A stretch of DNA of 64,000 nt from NCBI GenBank assembly GCA_902729315.2, contig LR746273.1:1679001-1743000 (forward strand), given 5' to 3'. Both the position numbers and the translations under genes were made by a program. The notes under the pieces were generated by a model, which had not been told where the DNA came from, did not search any database, and saw only the letters and a list, made by a program, of their open reading frames with translations. Of this stretch, positions 15,477 through 30,500 are shown piece after piece. The stretch comes from Spirodela intermedia. Taxonomy: Eukaryota; Streptophyta; Magnoliopsida; Alismatales; Araceae. Positions within the stretch are counted from its first letter, which is position 1, and every line of letters starts with the position of its first letter.

Positions 15477-15941
15477 GAGGTGAGGGAAGGAGGAGGGAGT
15501 GGGCGGCGCCGCCGGCGGGAGACTGGTTTTGAGTGGAGGAGTGAGGGAGAAGATGAAGGAGGTGGTCCGAGGATAAGGAACCATATCTCCGAGGATCCGG
15601 TGGGCCCCGTTAGTTCCTAAATGGGCTTGGCCCATAACGGCCCAATCATACTCCCTCTCTCTCTCGCTCTGTCTCTCTCTCCTAGCGGGACGTTCTATTG
15701 GGCGGATAGCGGCCACGTAGCGGCGTCACCTGCGGCGGGCCTTGAGCGACGTCACCCCTCCCGCTTCCTCTCGCTATCCACAATTCTAACGGCGCTGGTT
15801 CAGTCCAAGCAAAAAGGGCAAAAATCTCTTCTTTCTTTCTTCCTTCCTCCGCTTCTTCATAAGCCCCCTTCGATCTGCTCAGCCCCGTCAAATTACCGCC
15901 TGAAGGGAGAGAAGCTTGAGAGGGGAGGGAGGGTATCGCTC
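15477..15941. promoter_or_regulatory. Shared divergent promoter region of cpSRP43 and FtsH2/8, with site II motifs
   Basis: Both start codons lie within 465 bp of each other in opposite directions. Four TGGGCC/GGCCCA-type site II elements cluster at 15601-15606, 15622-15627, 15629-15634 and 15639-15644. Such motifs are bound by TCP-class factors in plants and are common in genes for organelle biogenesis and proliferating tissue. A pyrimidine-rich stretch (15650-15680) follows and may be FtsH leader. That both genes use the motifs is inference. Confidence 0.6.
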
Positions 15942-18572
15942 ATGGCATCCACCAGCTATTCCATTCTGTCCTCCACCGTCTCCGGCGGTCGCCTCCGCCG
16001 CGTGAACTCCAAAAGCGCCGCCTCCTCGGCCGCCGCTGCCGGCGGTGGAGGAGGGAGGTGGCGGTGCCACAGGCCTGTCCGATCGATGCTGCTGTTACCT
16101 TCTGACCCGGAGGAGAAGAGGCCCGCAGGCGGCGGCGCTCACCTGTTCCGCTTCTTTCCCCAGAAAGCTGCCGCGGCCGCGATCCTCTTCTCCGCCGTGT
16201 CCTCCCCCGCCGGCGCCGTCGACACTCTCCCCTCCCAGCAGCAGCCCGTCGCTTCGCCGCCGGCTTCTGTGGCGGAAGCTGTCCGGCCCGCGCCGTCTTC
16301 CTCCTCCGACCCCTTCGCCCAGTCCCTGCTCACCGCCCCGAACCCCAAGTCGCCGTCGCCGGCCGCCGCCGGCCTGCCGGAGGGCTACCAGTGGCGCTAC
16401 AGCGAGTTCCTCAACGCGGTGAAGAGCGGGAAGGTGGAGCGCGTCCGCTTCAACAAGGACGGCGGCGCCCTCCAGCTCATCGCCATCGACGGGCGGCGCG
16501 CCGCCGTCGTCGTCCCCAACGACCCGGACCTCATCGACATCCTCGCCACCAACGGCGTTGACATTTCGGTTTCCGAGGGCGACGCAGAGGGCGGCCCTCT
16601 GAGCATCATCGGCAACCTCCTCTTCCCCCTGCTCGCGTTCGGGGGCCTCTTCTACCTCTTCCGGCAGGCGCAGGGCGGCGGCAGCGGCGGACCCGGCGGG
16701 TTCGGAGGCGGGCCCATGGACTTCGGCCGGTCCAAGTCCAAGTTCCAGGAGGTACCGGCGACGGGGGTCTCCTTCGCCGACGTCGCCGGCGCCGACCAGG
16801 CCAAGCTGGAGCTCCAAGAAGTGGTTGACTTTCTGAAGAACCCAGACAAGTACACGGCCCTGGGTGCGAAGATCCCCAAGGGCTGCCTCCTGGTGGGCCC
16901 TCCCGGCACTGGGAAGACGCTGCTGGCCCGCGCCGTCGCCGGAGAAGCCGGCGTACCCTTCTTCTCCTGCGCCGCCTCCGAGTTCGTGGAGCTCTTCGTG
17001 GGCGTGGGAGCTTCGAGAGTGAGGGACCTGTTCGAGAAGGCGAAGGCGAAGGCCCCCTGCATCGTCTTCATCGACGAGATCGACGCCGTCGGTAGGCAGC
17101 GAGGAGCGGGACTCGGCGGCGGGAACGACGAGAGGGAGCAGACCATCAACCAGCTTTTGACCGAGATGGACGGCTTCTCCGGGAACAGCGGAGTCATCGT
17201 CCTCGCCGCCACCAACCGCCCCGATGTTCTCGATTCCGCGCTTCTGAGGCCCGGCAGGTTTGACCGTCAGGTCACCGTTGACCGCCCCGACGTCGCCGGG
17301 AGAGTCCGGATCCTCCAGGTGAGTCCCTTCGGACACGGATGATTGTTGCGGCGTGCGATGGTTGACCTCCTACCTCAATTCTTTCCGCTTCTTCCGGCAG
17401 GTTCACTCGAGAGGGAAGGCGCTGGGGAAGGACGTTGACTTTGAGAAGATCGCCAGGAGGACCCCCGGGTTTACGGGAGCTGACCTTCAGAACCTGATGA
17501 ACGAAGCCGCCATTCTGGCGGCCAGACGCGACCTGAAAGAGATCAGCAAGGACGAGATCGCCGATGCTCTGGAGAGGATTATAGCAGGCCCAGAGAAGAA
17601 GAACGCCGTCGTTTCAGATGAGAAGAGGAAGCTGGTGGCTTATCACGGTAAAATCCAATCCCCAGCCTCCCCTGGATTTTGATTTTTCAGTTCAATCCAT
17701 ACTCTGCTGCTTCGAACGTTGACTTTAATTCGGGGGGGTTTGCAGAGGCTGGGCATGCTCTGGTGGGGGCCCTCATGCCGGAGTATGACCCTGTGGCCAA
17801 GATCTCCATCGTTCCTCGCGGGCAGGCTGGTGGGTTGACCTTCTTCGCCCCCAGTGAAGAGAGACTAGAATCGGGACTCTACAGCAGGAGCTACCTGGAG
17901 AACCAGATGGCCGTCGCCCTCGGTGGAAGGTCTCAGCTTCTCCCTGAAAACCCTCCGTGGGATCCTCTCCGAGAGAGGAGCTTCTAATGTTCTTGCGGGG
18001 GACTTGCAGAGTGGCTGAGGAGGTCATCTTCGGGAAGGAGAAGGTCACCACGGGAGCTTCCAACGACTTCATGCAGGTCTCCCGCGTGGCGAGACAGATG
18101 GTGGAGAGGCTCGGTTTCAGCAAGAAGATCGGCCAGGTTGCCATTGGAGGAGGCGGTGGGAATCCCTTCTTGGGTCAGCAGGTGAGTACAGTCGATTAAT
18201 GGAGAACCCTTTTCTTCTTCTTCTTCTTCTTCTTCTTCTTCGTCTTCTTCTTCATCTTCTTCGTCTTCTTCGTCTTCTTCTTCGTCTTCTGCGTCTTCTT
18301 CGTCTTCTTCGTCTTCTTCTGCCCTAACTGGGGCGAACCTGGTGTTGCAGATGTCGTCGCAGAAGGACTACTCCATGGCGACCGCCGACGTGGTGGACGC
18401 GGAGGTGAGGGAGCTCGTGGAGAAGGCCTACGCGAGGGCGAGCCATATCATCAACACCCACATAGACATCCTCCACAAGCTCGCGCAGCTCCTCCTCGAG
18501 AAGGAAACCGTCGATGGGGAAGAGTTCATGAGCCTCTTCATCGACGGCAAGGCCGAGCTCTACGTCGCCTGA
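15942..18572 (+). CDS. FTSH2: Chloroplast ATP-dependent zinc metalloprotease FtsH2/FtsH8 (VAR2 type)
   Basis: Thylakoid membrane AAA protease that removes photodamaged D1 and other proteins. It works in hetero-hexamers of type A (FtsH1/5) and type B (FtsH2/8) subunits. Five exons: 15942-17318, 17401-17647, 17746-17929, 18010-18181 and 18351-18572, giving 733 aa. A long chloroplast transit peptide and an Ala-rich thylakoid-transfer segment ([18 protein letters not shown]) precede the membrane anchor [18 protein letters not shown]. Walker A GPPGTGKT (about residues 318-326), Walker B IVFIDEID, the second region of homology ending [10 protein letters not shown], and the zinc motif HEAGH (541-545) are all intact. 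The motif's Glu codon is split by the exon 2/3 junction. The C-terminus ([12 protein letters not shown] to ELYVA) matches the type B subunit group. It cannot be decided whether it is FtsH2 or FtsH8, because grasses and other plants often have one of this type. The open frame extends 107 codons upstream through leader sequence and was not used. Confidence 0.96.
18212..18321 (+). repeat. (TTC/GTC)n trinucleotide repeat in FtsH intron 4
   Basis: About 110 bp of TTC units interspersed with GTC, one ATC and one TGC, filling most of the 169-bp intron. On the sense strand it is a pyrimidine-rich tract ahead of the exon 5 acceptor. The interspersed GTC units suggest repeated internal duplication of a TTCGTC block. 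Confidence 0.95.
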
Positions 18573-18791
18573 GATCACAGAGGAGCCTCCCCCCACCCCC
18601 GCCCCTCTCTCCATTTCTCTCTCTCTCTGTTGAGTCAAACTCCTGAGACTTTCCACATTTGCAATATATTCCTGTAAACCAGAGACCGCCATTCTTTTCC
18701 ACAGAAGGGTAGAAAAACGAAGAACAGAAGCCAAGTAATACAATGGGACAGATCAATGTTACACATATGGAGACGCCACCACCACCGGCCA

Positions 18792-23682
<4,891 letters not shown>

Positions 23683-25688
23683 CCCTTCCGCTCCCCCCTG
23701 ATTCAGCCCCTCACTCGGGCTTGCCTTCCTCCTTCCTCCTTGTTTCTTCCCCTTGGGCACGGCGGAGGAGAAGAGGGTCGAAGAACACAAGCGGCTGGAA
23801 GATGGAAAAGGGAAAAAAATGGATCTGTTTTGTGAATTACGATGAGGGCTCAGAGGTCTCCTTCAGCCGCCCGCCACGCTCTCCTTGGGAGATTTTGTCT
23901 GACCTTTTCTACCATTTTATACACAGCCGAGGGACATCTCGGCGTGCGCCCTCCACCGCTGTGCCTGCGGGCCTGCGCGCAGTCTAGAGAGGGGCAGAGG
24001 AGAGAGGGAGTAAACCATACGCCTCTGCTGGTTTTACAGATCCGGTAAAGGAAAAAAACCGATCCTTTCTGATACCTCGCTTTTGGGGCATTAAATTTAC
24101 CTCCGAAGCAGATCGATCGCCTCCATCTCCGAGTCTCCGAGCAGGAGAACCCAACAGTACGCCGAGGGTAAAGGCTACAGCAAAGATAGCAGTTTTGGAC
24201 GGCCTTCTCCTCTCTCTCTCTCTCTCTAGATGTGTTCTTGATCCCCCGCGCCCAGACAAAGAGTGTAAAGAGTCGGGTACTGTACTGGTAAAGACCACGG
24301 CCACAGAACTCCCGGCGACCGACTCCCCCTCCCCCTCTCCTCGGTCAACGTTCTTTTATGGTCTCTGTTTGTCCTTCGTGTGGGTCCCGCGCCAAACTCA
24401 CCGCCGCCTCAGTTGGCACCAGCCCCCACGAGCCCCATCACTTCCCCCGCCCCGGCCCCCTGTCTCTCAGACAGAGCTGCCACGTAGCTGTAACCGGGCC
24501 AGGCCAGGGAGGATACCCAGACTAGGCCCCTTCAATCTGTGGGCCTCTTCTCTTTCTAGGTTCCATTTTCCCCGGCCCACCTTTGAATGGGATAATACGC
24601 CCCCAAATGCGTGGGGAACGTAAGTGGGCTGGAGGAGCCAGCCCAATAAGGTCGACTATCGCTTCCCCCCCCCCCTCCCCCACCCCCCACCCCCCCACTT
24701 TTTTTCTGTCTAAAAAATGGGCCGGGAATCGGTGGCCCAGCCACCAGCCTTTTTTCTAGCTTTCCCTCACGCGGGCCGCCACGGTCGGGCCTGGCGATGC
24801 CGGGCCAGTCCCGATTACACCACCGATGAGAGAGAGAGAGAGAGAGAGAGAGGAGACAGAGACAAATAGACACGTGGGAGTGTCAGGATTTATCTGAAAT
24901 TGTTTAATTTTGGACATTTTAAAAATGCCGAGCCGCACGGGCGGGCGACAGAGGAGGTGACAATGCCAGCTCTGACCAGCTGTCCACAGTTTTGGATGAC
25001 ACGCGTCGGACGACAAGCGTGCTGATGACACGTCCAGGAACTGGGGGAAGAACAGCATCACCTACGACAGCTGATATTTCATTGGCTACTAAGCATTCGG
25101 ACAACTGTGCGATCTGCCAATCACATGCCAGTACGTGGCATCAGGGCCCAATTCGGATAATTCCCCGCTATTTATTTTGCATTTAGATCCCTCAAAAGCT
25201 GACACTCCCCCCCCCCCAGATGTCATTGAAAGTCAGCATCGCAGTTTAACTCACCTATGGTGTCAGTGGAATCGCCTTAAAGACAGCTGTCCCTCTTACC
25301 AGCAGACAATCCGGAGTCACCCCCGAGTGACTGTGGGCCCATTTTTTTCTGTGTGCTGTTCCCGCCGACATGGCCGACGGCCGATTATCTCTCTGTTTCT
25401 GTCTGTCTGTCTCTTTCTCTCTGGGGTCAACAATCCGGTCAACACCTTGAACGATGGTCTCGATGTTACCATGGAAGACGCAGAGGGAACGAGTTCCCAG
25501 GATGCTCAGATTGAGCCGCAGAATCGAGCGTAAAACGGAAAGAACGGTCCGGGCTTTGAGCTCAGTCGACGCTAATCCAGAATTGATTCTCGACCCCATT
25601 TTCCGGAATCTTTCGATCGTATTTTCGAACAGAGTAGTGTACATGATTTACAGGAAAGGTGTGGGCTTCTTCTTCTTCTTCTTGCTGT
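23683..25688. other. Intergenic: BSK leader/promoter and DUF241 3' flank
   Basis: Upstream of BSK (minus strand) the sequence is GC-rich to about 24800. It carries a (TC)n run near 24206-24228, GGCCCA/TGGGCT motifs around 24536-24650 and 24719-24740, a long C tract at 24665-24698 and a (GA)n run at 24827-24852. From 24850 to 25690 lies ordinary intergenic sequence with a TCTG/TCTC pyrimidine run near 25389-25420. I see no coding gene in it. Confidence 0.6.
24665..24698 (-). other. G-quadruplex-capable tract (G-rich on minus strand)
   Basis: On the plus strand there are C runs of 11, 5, 6 and 7 separated by single T or A residues. The minus strand therefore has four G runs with one-base loops, a textbook intramolecular quadruplex motif. 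It lies about 1 kb upstream of the BSK start, on the BSK sense strand. Confidence 0.8.
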
Positions 25689-26558
25689 TCATGGGGTCAA
25701 GACGTTGAGGAGGGAAACCCTGGCACCGATCAGGACTCTGTACACCGCCTCGCTGCCGCTCTCCAGCCCCAGCAGGCGCTCCTCCAGTTCCTTCAGCCCC
25801 TGCGACGCCCTTCTCATCCATTCCTCTGACTCCGCCGATGAACAGCAGGGCGTGGGGGACCTCCACCTCCGCCACGCTGTCCAGGAAGACAAGGACGGCG
25901 ACTTGGGGGGAGCCGCCAACGCCGCGACGGCGGACGAGAGCGCAGAGGTCACCCCGTGGAAGACAGACGTCGACAAGAACAGGGTCGCCGACTTCACCTC
26001 CCTGAGGATCCTCGGCAGCTCCACAGAGTCTCCGGCGGGCTCCGCAGAGTCTCCGCCGGAGGCGGCGGCGGGGAGGACCGACGGCAGGGCGGAGATCTCC
26101 TTCTGAGCTCGCCGGAGGGACCTGGCGGCGGAGACAAGCCGCGCGCCGTCCCTCCGCCGGAGTGCTGCCTGGGCCTCCGAGCACAAGTCCTGGACCGACA
26201 CGAGCGCCATGCGAAGCGATCCGAAGGCGTCGGCGTAGCAGAGCAGGTCGTCGAGGAGCCGCTCAGCCAGCGCGGGGCGGCGGCGGGGGCAGCGACGGAG
26301 AGCGGCTCCGATGCAGGGGAGAAGCAGGAGGTCGTCCGCCGCGAGGTGCAGTCGCTGCAGCTGGCTCAGTACCGAGCGGAGCCAGTCGGCGGAGCGTTGT
26401 CCAGTGGTGGGCGGCGCCGCCACATCTCCGGCGGCGTGGACCTCGCCCTCGAGCTTGGCGATGACCGGATGGCTGTGGCTGGGCAGGCTAGTGGACCTCT
26501 CGTGACGGGCTTTCTCCATCGGCGAGACCCGCCTCCCGTTGTTTGAACTGGTGGCCAT
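25689..26558 (-). CDS. DUF241 (BPS1-like) protein, plant-specific
   Basis: Intronless gene for 289 aa. The N-terminal RSTSLPSHSHPVI motif, a helix with LLLLPCIGAALRRC, WVDELLDGS-like LAERLLDDLLCYADAFGSLRMALV, and QEL/QDLCSEAQAALRRRDG followed by a basic KKEI-like segment are the hallmarks of the DUF241 family (Pfam PF03087). Members are typically intronless, about 280-300 aa and largely helical. The biochemical role of the family is unknown. The ATG used is the first in frame after the CT-rich leader, and it is followed by MATSSNNGRR. A TTTAAA element about 105 bp upstream could serve as a TATA-like box. The C-terminal half is variable, as in relatives. Extremely GC-rich codon use. Confidence 0.85.
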   Translation of the reverse strand: MATSSNNGRRVSPMEKARHERSTSLPSHSHPVIAKLEGEVHAAGDVAAPPTTGQRSADWLRSVLSQLQRLHLAADDLLLLPCIGAALRRCPRRRPALAERLLDDLLCYADAFGSLRMALVSVQDLCSEAQAALRRRDGARLVSAARSLRRAQKEISALPSVLPAAASGGDSAEPAGDSVELPRILREVKSATLFLSTSVFHGVTSALSSAVAALAAPPKSPSLSSWTAWRRWRSPTPCCSSAESEEWMRRASQGLKELEERLLGLESGSEAVYRVLIGARVSLLNVLTP

Positions 26559-27460
26559 GGTTGCTCTCTCTCTCTCTCTCGCTAGCTGTCTCTTCTTCTT
26601 CTTCTTCTTCGGACGGAGGGCTTGGTGATCGCGTTGACGACAGGAGGAAGGAGAAGGGGATTTTAAAGGCGGCGGGGAGTGAGCCTCGTGGTCGTTTAAG
26701 AGACGGGGTCGCACAAGTAGCCGGCGGGTCGCATTTTCGTCTCCTCCGAAGTTGTTCGGCGGGGATGGGACACCGGCGCCGCCGGTATCGCTACCCCGGG
26801 GCGGCCACCACGGGGACCATCCAACGGTGCAGGTCGCTCCCTGGGTCTCCTCGAGCACATCGCACGGCTGCAGCGTCGACACGTGGCGACTCCCCCCTTC
26901 CCCACCCGGGTGCAATCATCCAGGAAAAGGCCCGTGAAGTACGACTTCTCTGGACCACCTCCCTCAAAATCACCCTCATCCTCACCAAACCCACATCTCT
27001 CTCTACCTTCAACAGGCCCGCATGTCCCCCCCCCCTCCTCTCTCTCTCTCTCTCTCTCTCCCTAGGTACATGTACATATCCGATCTTATCTCTCTCTCTC
27101 TCTCTCTATCTATCCCTTCTAAATATCTACGAGTAATGTTCTAAGATAGGGGCCAAACCCAGGTCAATTAGAGGGCACGTGAGACTGGCCCCCGCCGCCC
27201 CCAACTAAGCTGCTCAGACACTCATGGATAATCTAGTCTACTCGGGGGTGGGAACCAGAAGCAGAACCAGCGGCTGGTGAGACGTACGAACTCCTTCTAG
27301 GGGAGGATTCCCATCACCTTAACTGAAACCCGCCATGGCCGAGGGAACGCACCGAGATTGGAAGTTCCGTCCGTCAATTGCCGCCCAGATAGTCTTGGGT
27401 GGTTTAATTCTTCACATATTCACATTCTGAGAGCGTCAACGAGATGAGATGAGCGAAAGA

Positions 27461-27495
<35 letters not shown>

Positions 27496-27523
27496 TTATA
27501 TAATTATTATTATCGACAGCCTA
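26559..27523. other. Intergenic: DUF241 promoter and ESV1 3' flank
   Basis: Contains two CT runs (27040-27061 and 27089-27108), a CTT repeat near 26588-26612, and an (AAT)n run at 27461-27494 that sits close to the ESV1 stop codon. GC-rich to about 26930, then mixed. No coding gene is supported. Confidence 0.55.
27461..27494 (+). repeat. (AAT)n microsatellite in the ESV1 3' flank
   Basis: Eleven AAT/ATA units, 30 bp from the ESV1 stop codon. It is likely in the 3' UTR or just beyond it. Confidence 0.9.
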
Positions 27524-30500
27524 CTAGGAGGCAGGGGAGACGGCCGGAGGAGGAGGAGGGTCTTCCGGAGGCAGAGCGGATGTTGATCGGAAGTCGAGAT
27601 CTGGATAGACTCCCGGCGGCCGCTCTCGAGGCTGAATCGATAGGAGCTGGCTCGAGTTCCCCACAACGTCCGCCCATCCATAGTGAGGCTCGGCCCTTCC
27701 ATGGAGAGAGAAAAGGACAAGAAGTCAACGCCAAGCCTTTTATCTCTTTGATTTGACCATGGGGTTTAGTTTAGGGTTCAGGCCAGGCCCTGAGGCCCAG
27801 GTTGGACACGGCTGCTCACTTACTCATAATAGGTGTCCTCATCAACGACGATGTCCCAGCTCTCTCCCGTGGTGCTCTTCCCATATTTATGTACGTTGCT
27901 GCATCACGAACGAGAGGATTGGCTGCCATCAGAAGAACAGTTGACTGAAACAGTCAAAGCGTCCAGAAAATGGGCGACGCGTGAGTTCTACGGAAAGAGA
28001 AATCATCCACCGGTAAGCTTGACAGAGAACAGTTGACTTTGAAAACATCCAGAAGCTTGATGGAGAACAGTTGACTTCAGAAATGGTGAACGATAAAGAA
28101 CAATTGAAACCAAGAAGCATTTTTACTAAGGAGAAAAGACAGAGACTCGTATCGGCGGATTCGAATTGGCTGTGCTTTCAGGAAAATGGATAGGATTTCA
28201 GGGATCCCAAATAAGTAAAATAGAAATCATACTGTTTAGTGTTCTTGTTGATAAATCATCCAGTCTATTTTTCCTTCATTTCTTCTCTAGTGTGAAACTA
28301 TTAAAATATCACCGTAGATTCGAACATGATCAGCAAATATATTGGCAATAGGATTTGAAACAAGAGAACCCCCCCCCGCCGCAAGGTGTTCATTCCTAGT
28401 TGGAATGAATGGAGAAACCTCATACGGGGGCAGGCAGATAAAAGGCACTTACCCATTCCCAAGGTGCTCTTCTCCCCAGGTTCTCGACCATCCTGGAAAA
28501 TTGAACAACAGTTCAATTCGAAGAAAACCTCCCCTCTAAATAGTCTGTTAATCTTCTTATGAACAATAATCTGGTAATTGTTCAAGATTGCACACGCAAT
28601 AACCACTTCCAAAAGAATATTTACAAAGATTATATTATTCTGACCATGAAACCATGCCAATATTTCAAGGAGTGATCGTGTCGTGAATGGCAATCCGCCG
28701 TTTATAAAGTTTGATATGGTAGATAATGTAACGATGATGACATACATAAATCCAATCACAGATTCGATCACTATACGTGGATCAGAAATAAGCAATAGCT
28801 TGAAATAAAGAGGTTCTGATAATTTGATGGTAATCAAATGAGCTAATGAGCAGAAGATGACGTTTTTTTTATTATTATTATTTATAATAATTTAACACAG
28901 GTTCCTAGAACAAATCTGAAATACTTTCCACGTTAATGGGCTCCATATGCGGTTAAAAAAGTTAAGGAAACATACGGTCGCCAGTTGGTGTTACATGCCA
29001 TGTCTCTCCTCTACGAGAGCCTACTCCAGCATAAAATCTCTCTTCCCATTTGTCCCCCCATTTTGTACCAGTTTCTGTCTCTGCCCATTTATCTGTCCTG
29101 AGAAAATTAGTTAGAAGAATGTCACTTTTCTGCAGAGAAATCGTGGAAAAAATAACTTGGACTCCATGAGTTTCACATGAAAAACATACAAATACTATAT
29201 CAGTGTATATATATACCAACAAGAGGTCACTTCTTTGCATAAACACAGCGTAATCAATGAACATGACCTTTCTATACCCGGCATATCTCGGATTTACGCC
29301 CTGATTAGCAGAATCAAGAGCCAGTGGAAAATTCTTGGAAAGCCCCAAGTCTCTCTGAATTAATGTTGTTATCCACACAACAAAGACATTTCTTGTTCAA
29401 TATCTTTTGCATGAAAATCTTTATCTATAATAGTAACTGAAATATAGCTCAAACCATCTGTGCCGTGTTTGTCGGAGTTGAGTTCCCAATTCTTGATTTG
29501 CTCGGCAATGTAAATCCTGTCGTTCCCGCTCCATATGAAGCGCATCTATCCTCAAAGACTGACTGACGACCAGCCTAGAACATATGCTATTCAGCACATG
29601 CCATCGGCCAACAGCTAATAACTTATGGGACCTAAGTCTAATGATGAGTTTTATAATCAAGATATTCGACAAGGCTGTAAGTAGACTAAGAAAATAACAA
29701 TCGATGAGATCCAACCCGGCACAAAATTAAACAAAGTTCTTGCCAAAGTTAAAGCCAAGTGAAAAATAATTTAGTATGGCCTATAAACTACGAATTAACA
29801 ATTCCGGTACATCAATCATCACAAAAAACTACGATGATTTCAGATGTGTTGCTTCTGTACACAAACTGTTTCATACTTTCAAGCCAAGATTGCAGGTCAC
29901 CAAACGAATACAATTATTTCCTCATCAGAAAGAAACACTGTGATACTGAAAGCTCCCCAGCAAAATAAAAAAAATGTGATCTCATCTATAATGGACCGAG
30001 CAGACATTCGGAAAAATGTAGTGGCCTGCAAAGTACCACGTTAAAGATATTATAATCAGGAAAAAGTACATTATCTAATAAGTGACATGATTCCAAAAGA
30101 CTTTCACCAAGTTAAAGTAGTTCACATATGGAGCAGCACGAATAGCTTGAGAATGAAAGGTATTTATCATCAAATGAGAACTGAATATAAGAAAATATAA
30201 AAGAAAATGGGATATGAGCTTGAGAAAACCATTTAACGACAGATCCTCTCCCATCATAATGCTCTCCCCATTTTTCCCACCATGATTGTTCGTTCAAGCT
30301 ACCGTACTTATGTGCTCCTTTCTCGGTCCACCCTTTTGCATCGTACTTCTCCCACCTGAGTAAACTCTCCGATTTTTGATAGTAGAGAAAACATGTAAGA
30401 ATAAAAAAAGAATCTGCCAATGTGTAAGAAACGTGAATGAACAACTAAATTCAAGATTGACCTAAAAGATTGCTCACCACTTTTCGTACCATCCAGCCGC

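Noticed and set aside
15621-15941. Upstream in-frame extension of FtsH by 107 codons
   Set aside because: The first codon is not followed by transit-peptide-like sequence, the region carries the site II motifs and CT-rich leader, and the ATG at 15942 starts a typical plastid N-terminus.
16095-17336. 413-codon open frame on the minus strand
   Set aside because: Antisense shadow of FtsH exon 1, kept open by extreme GC content. No domain, and it disagrees with the splice structure.
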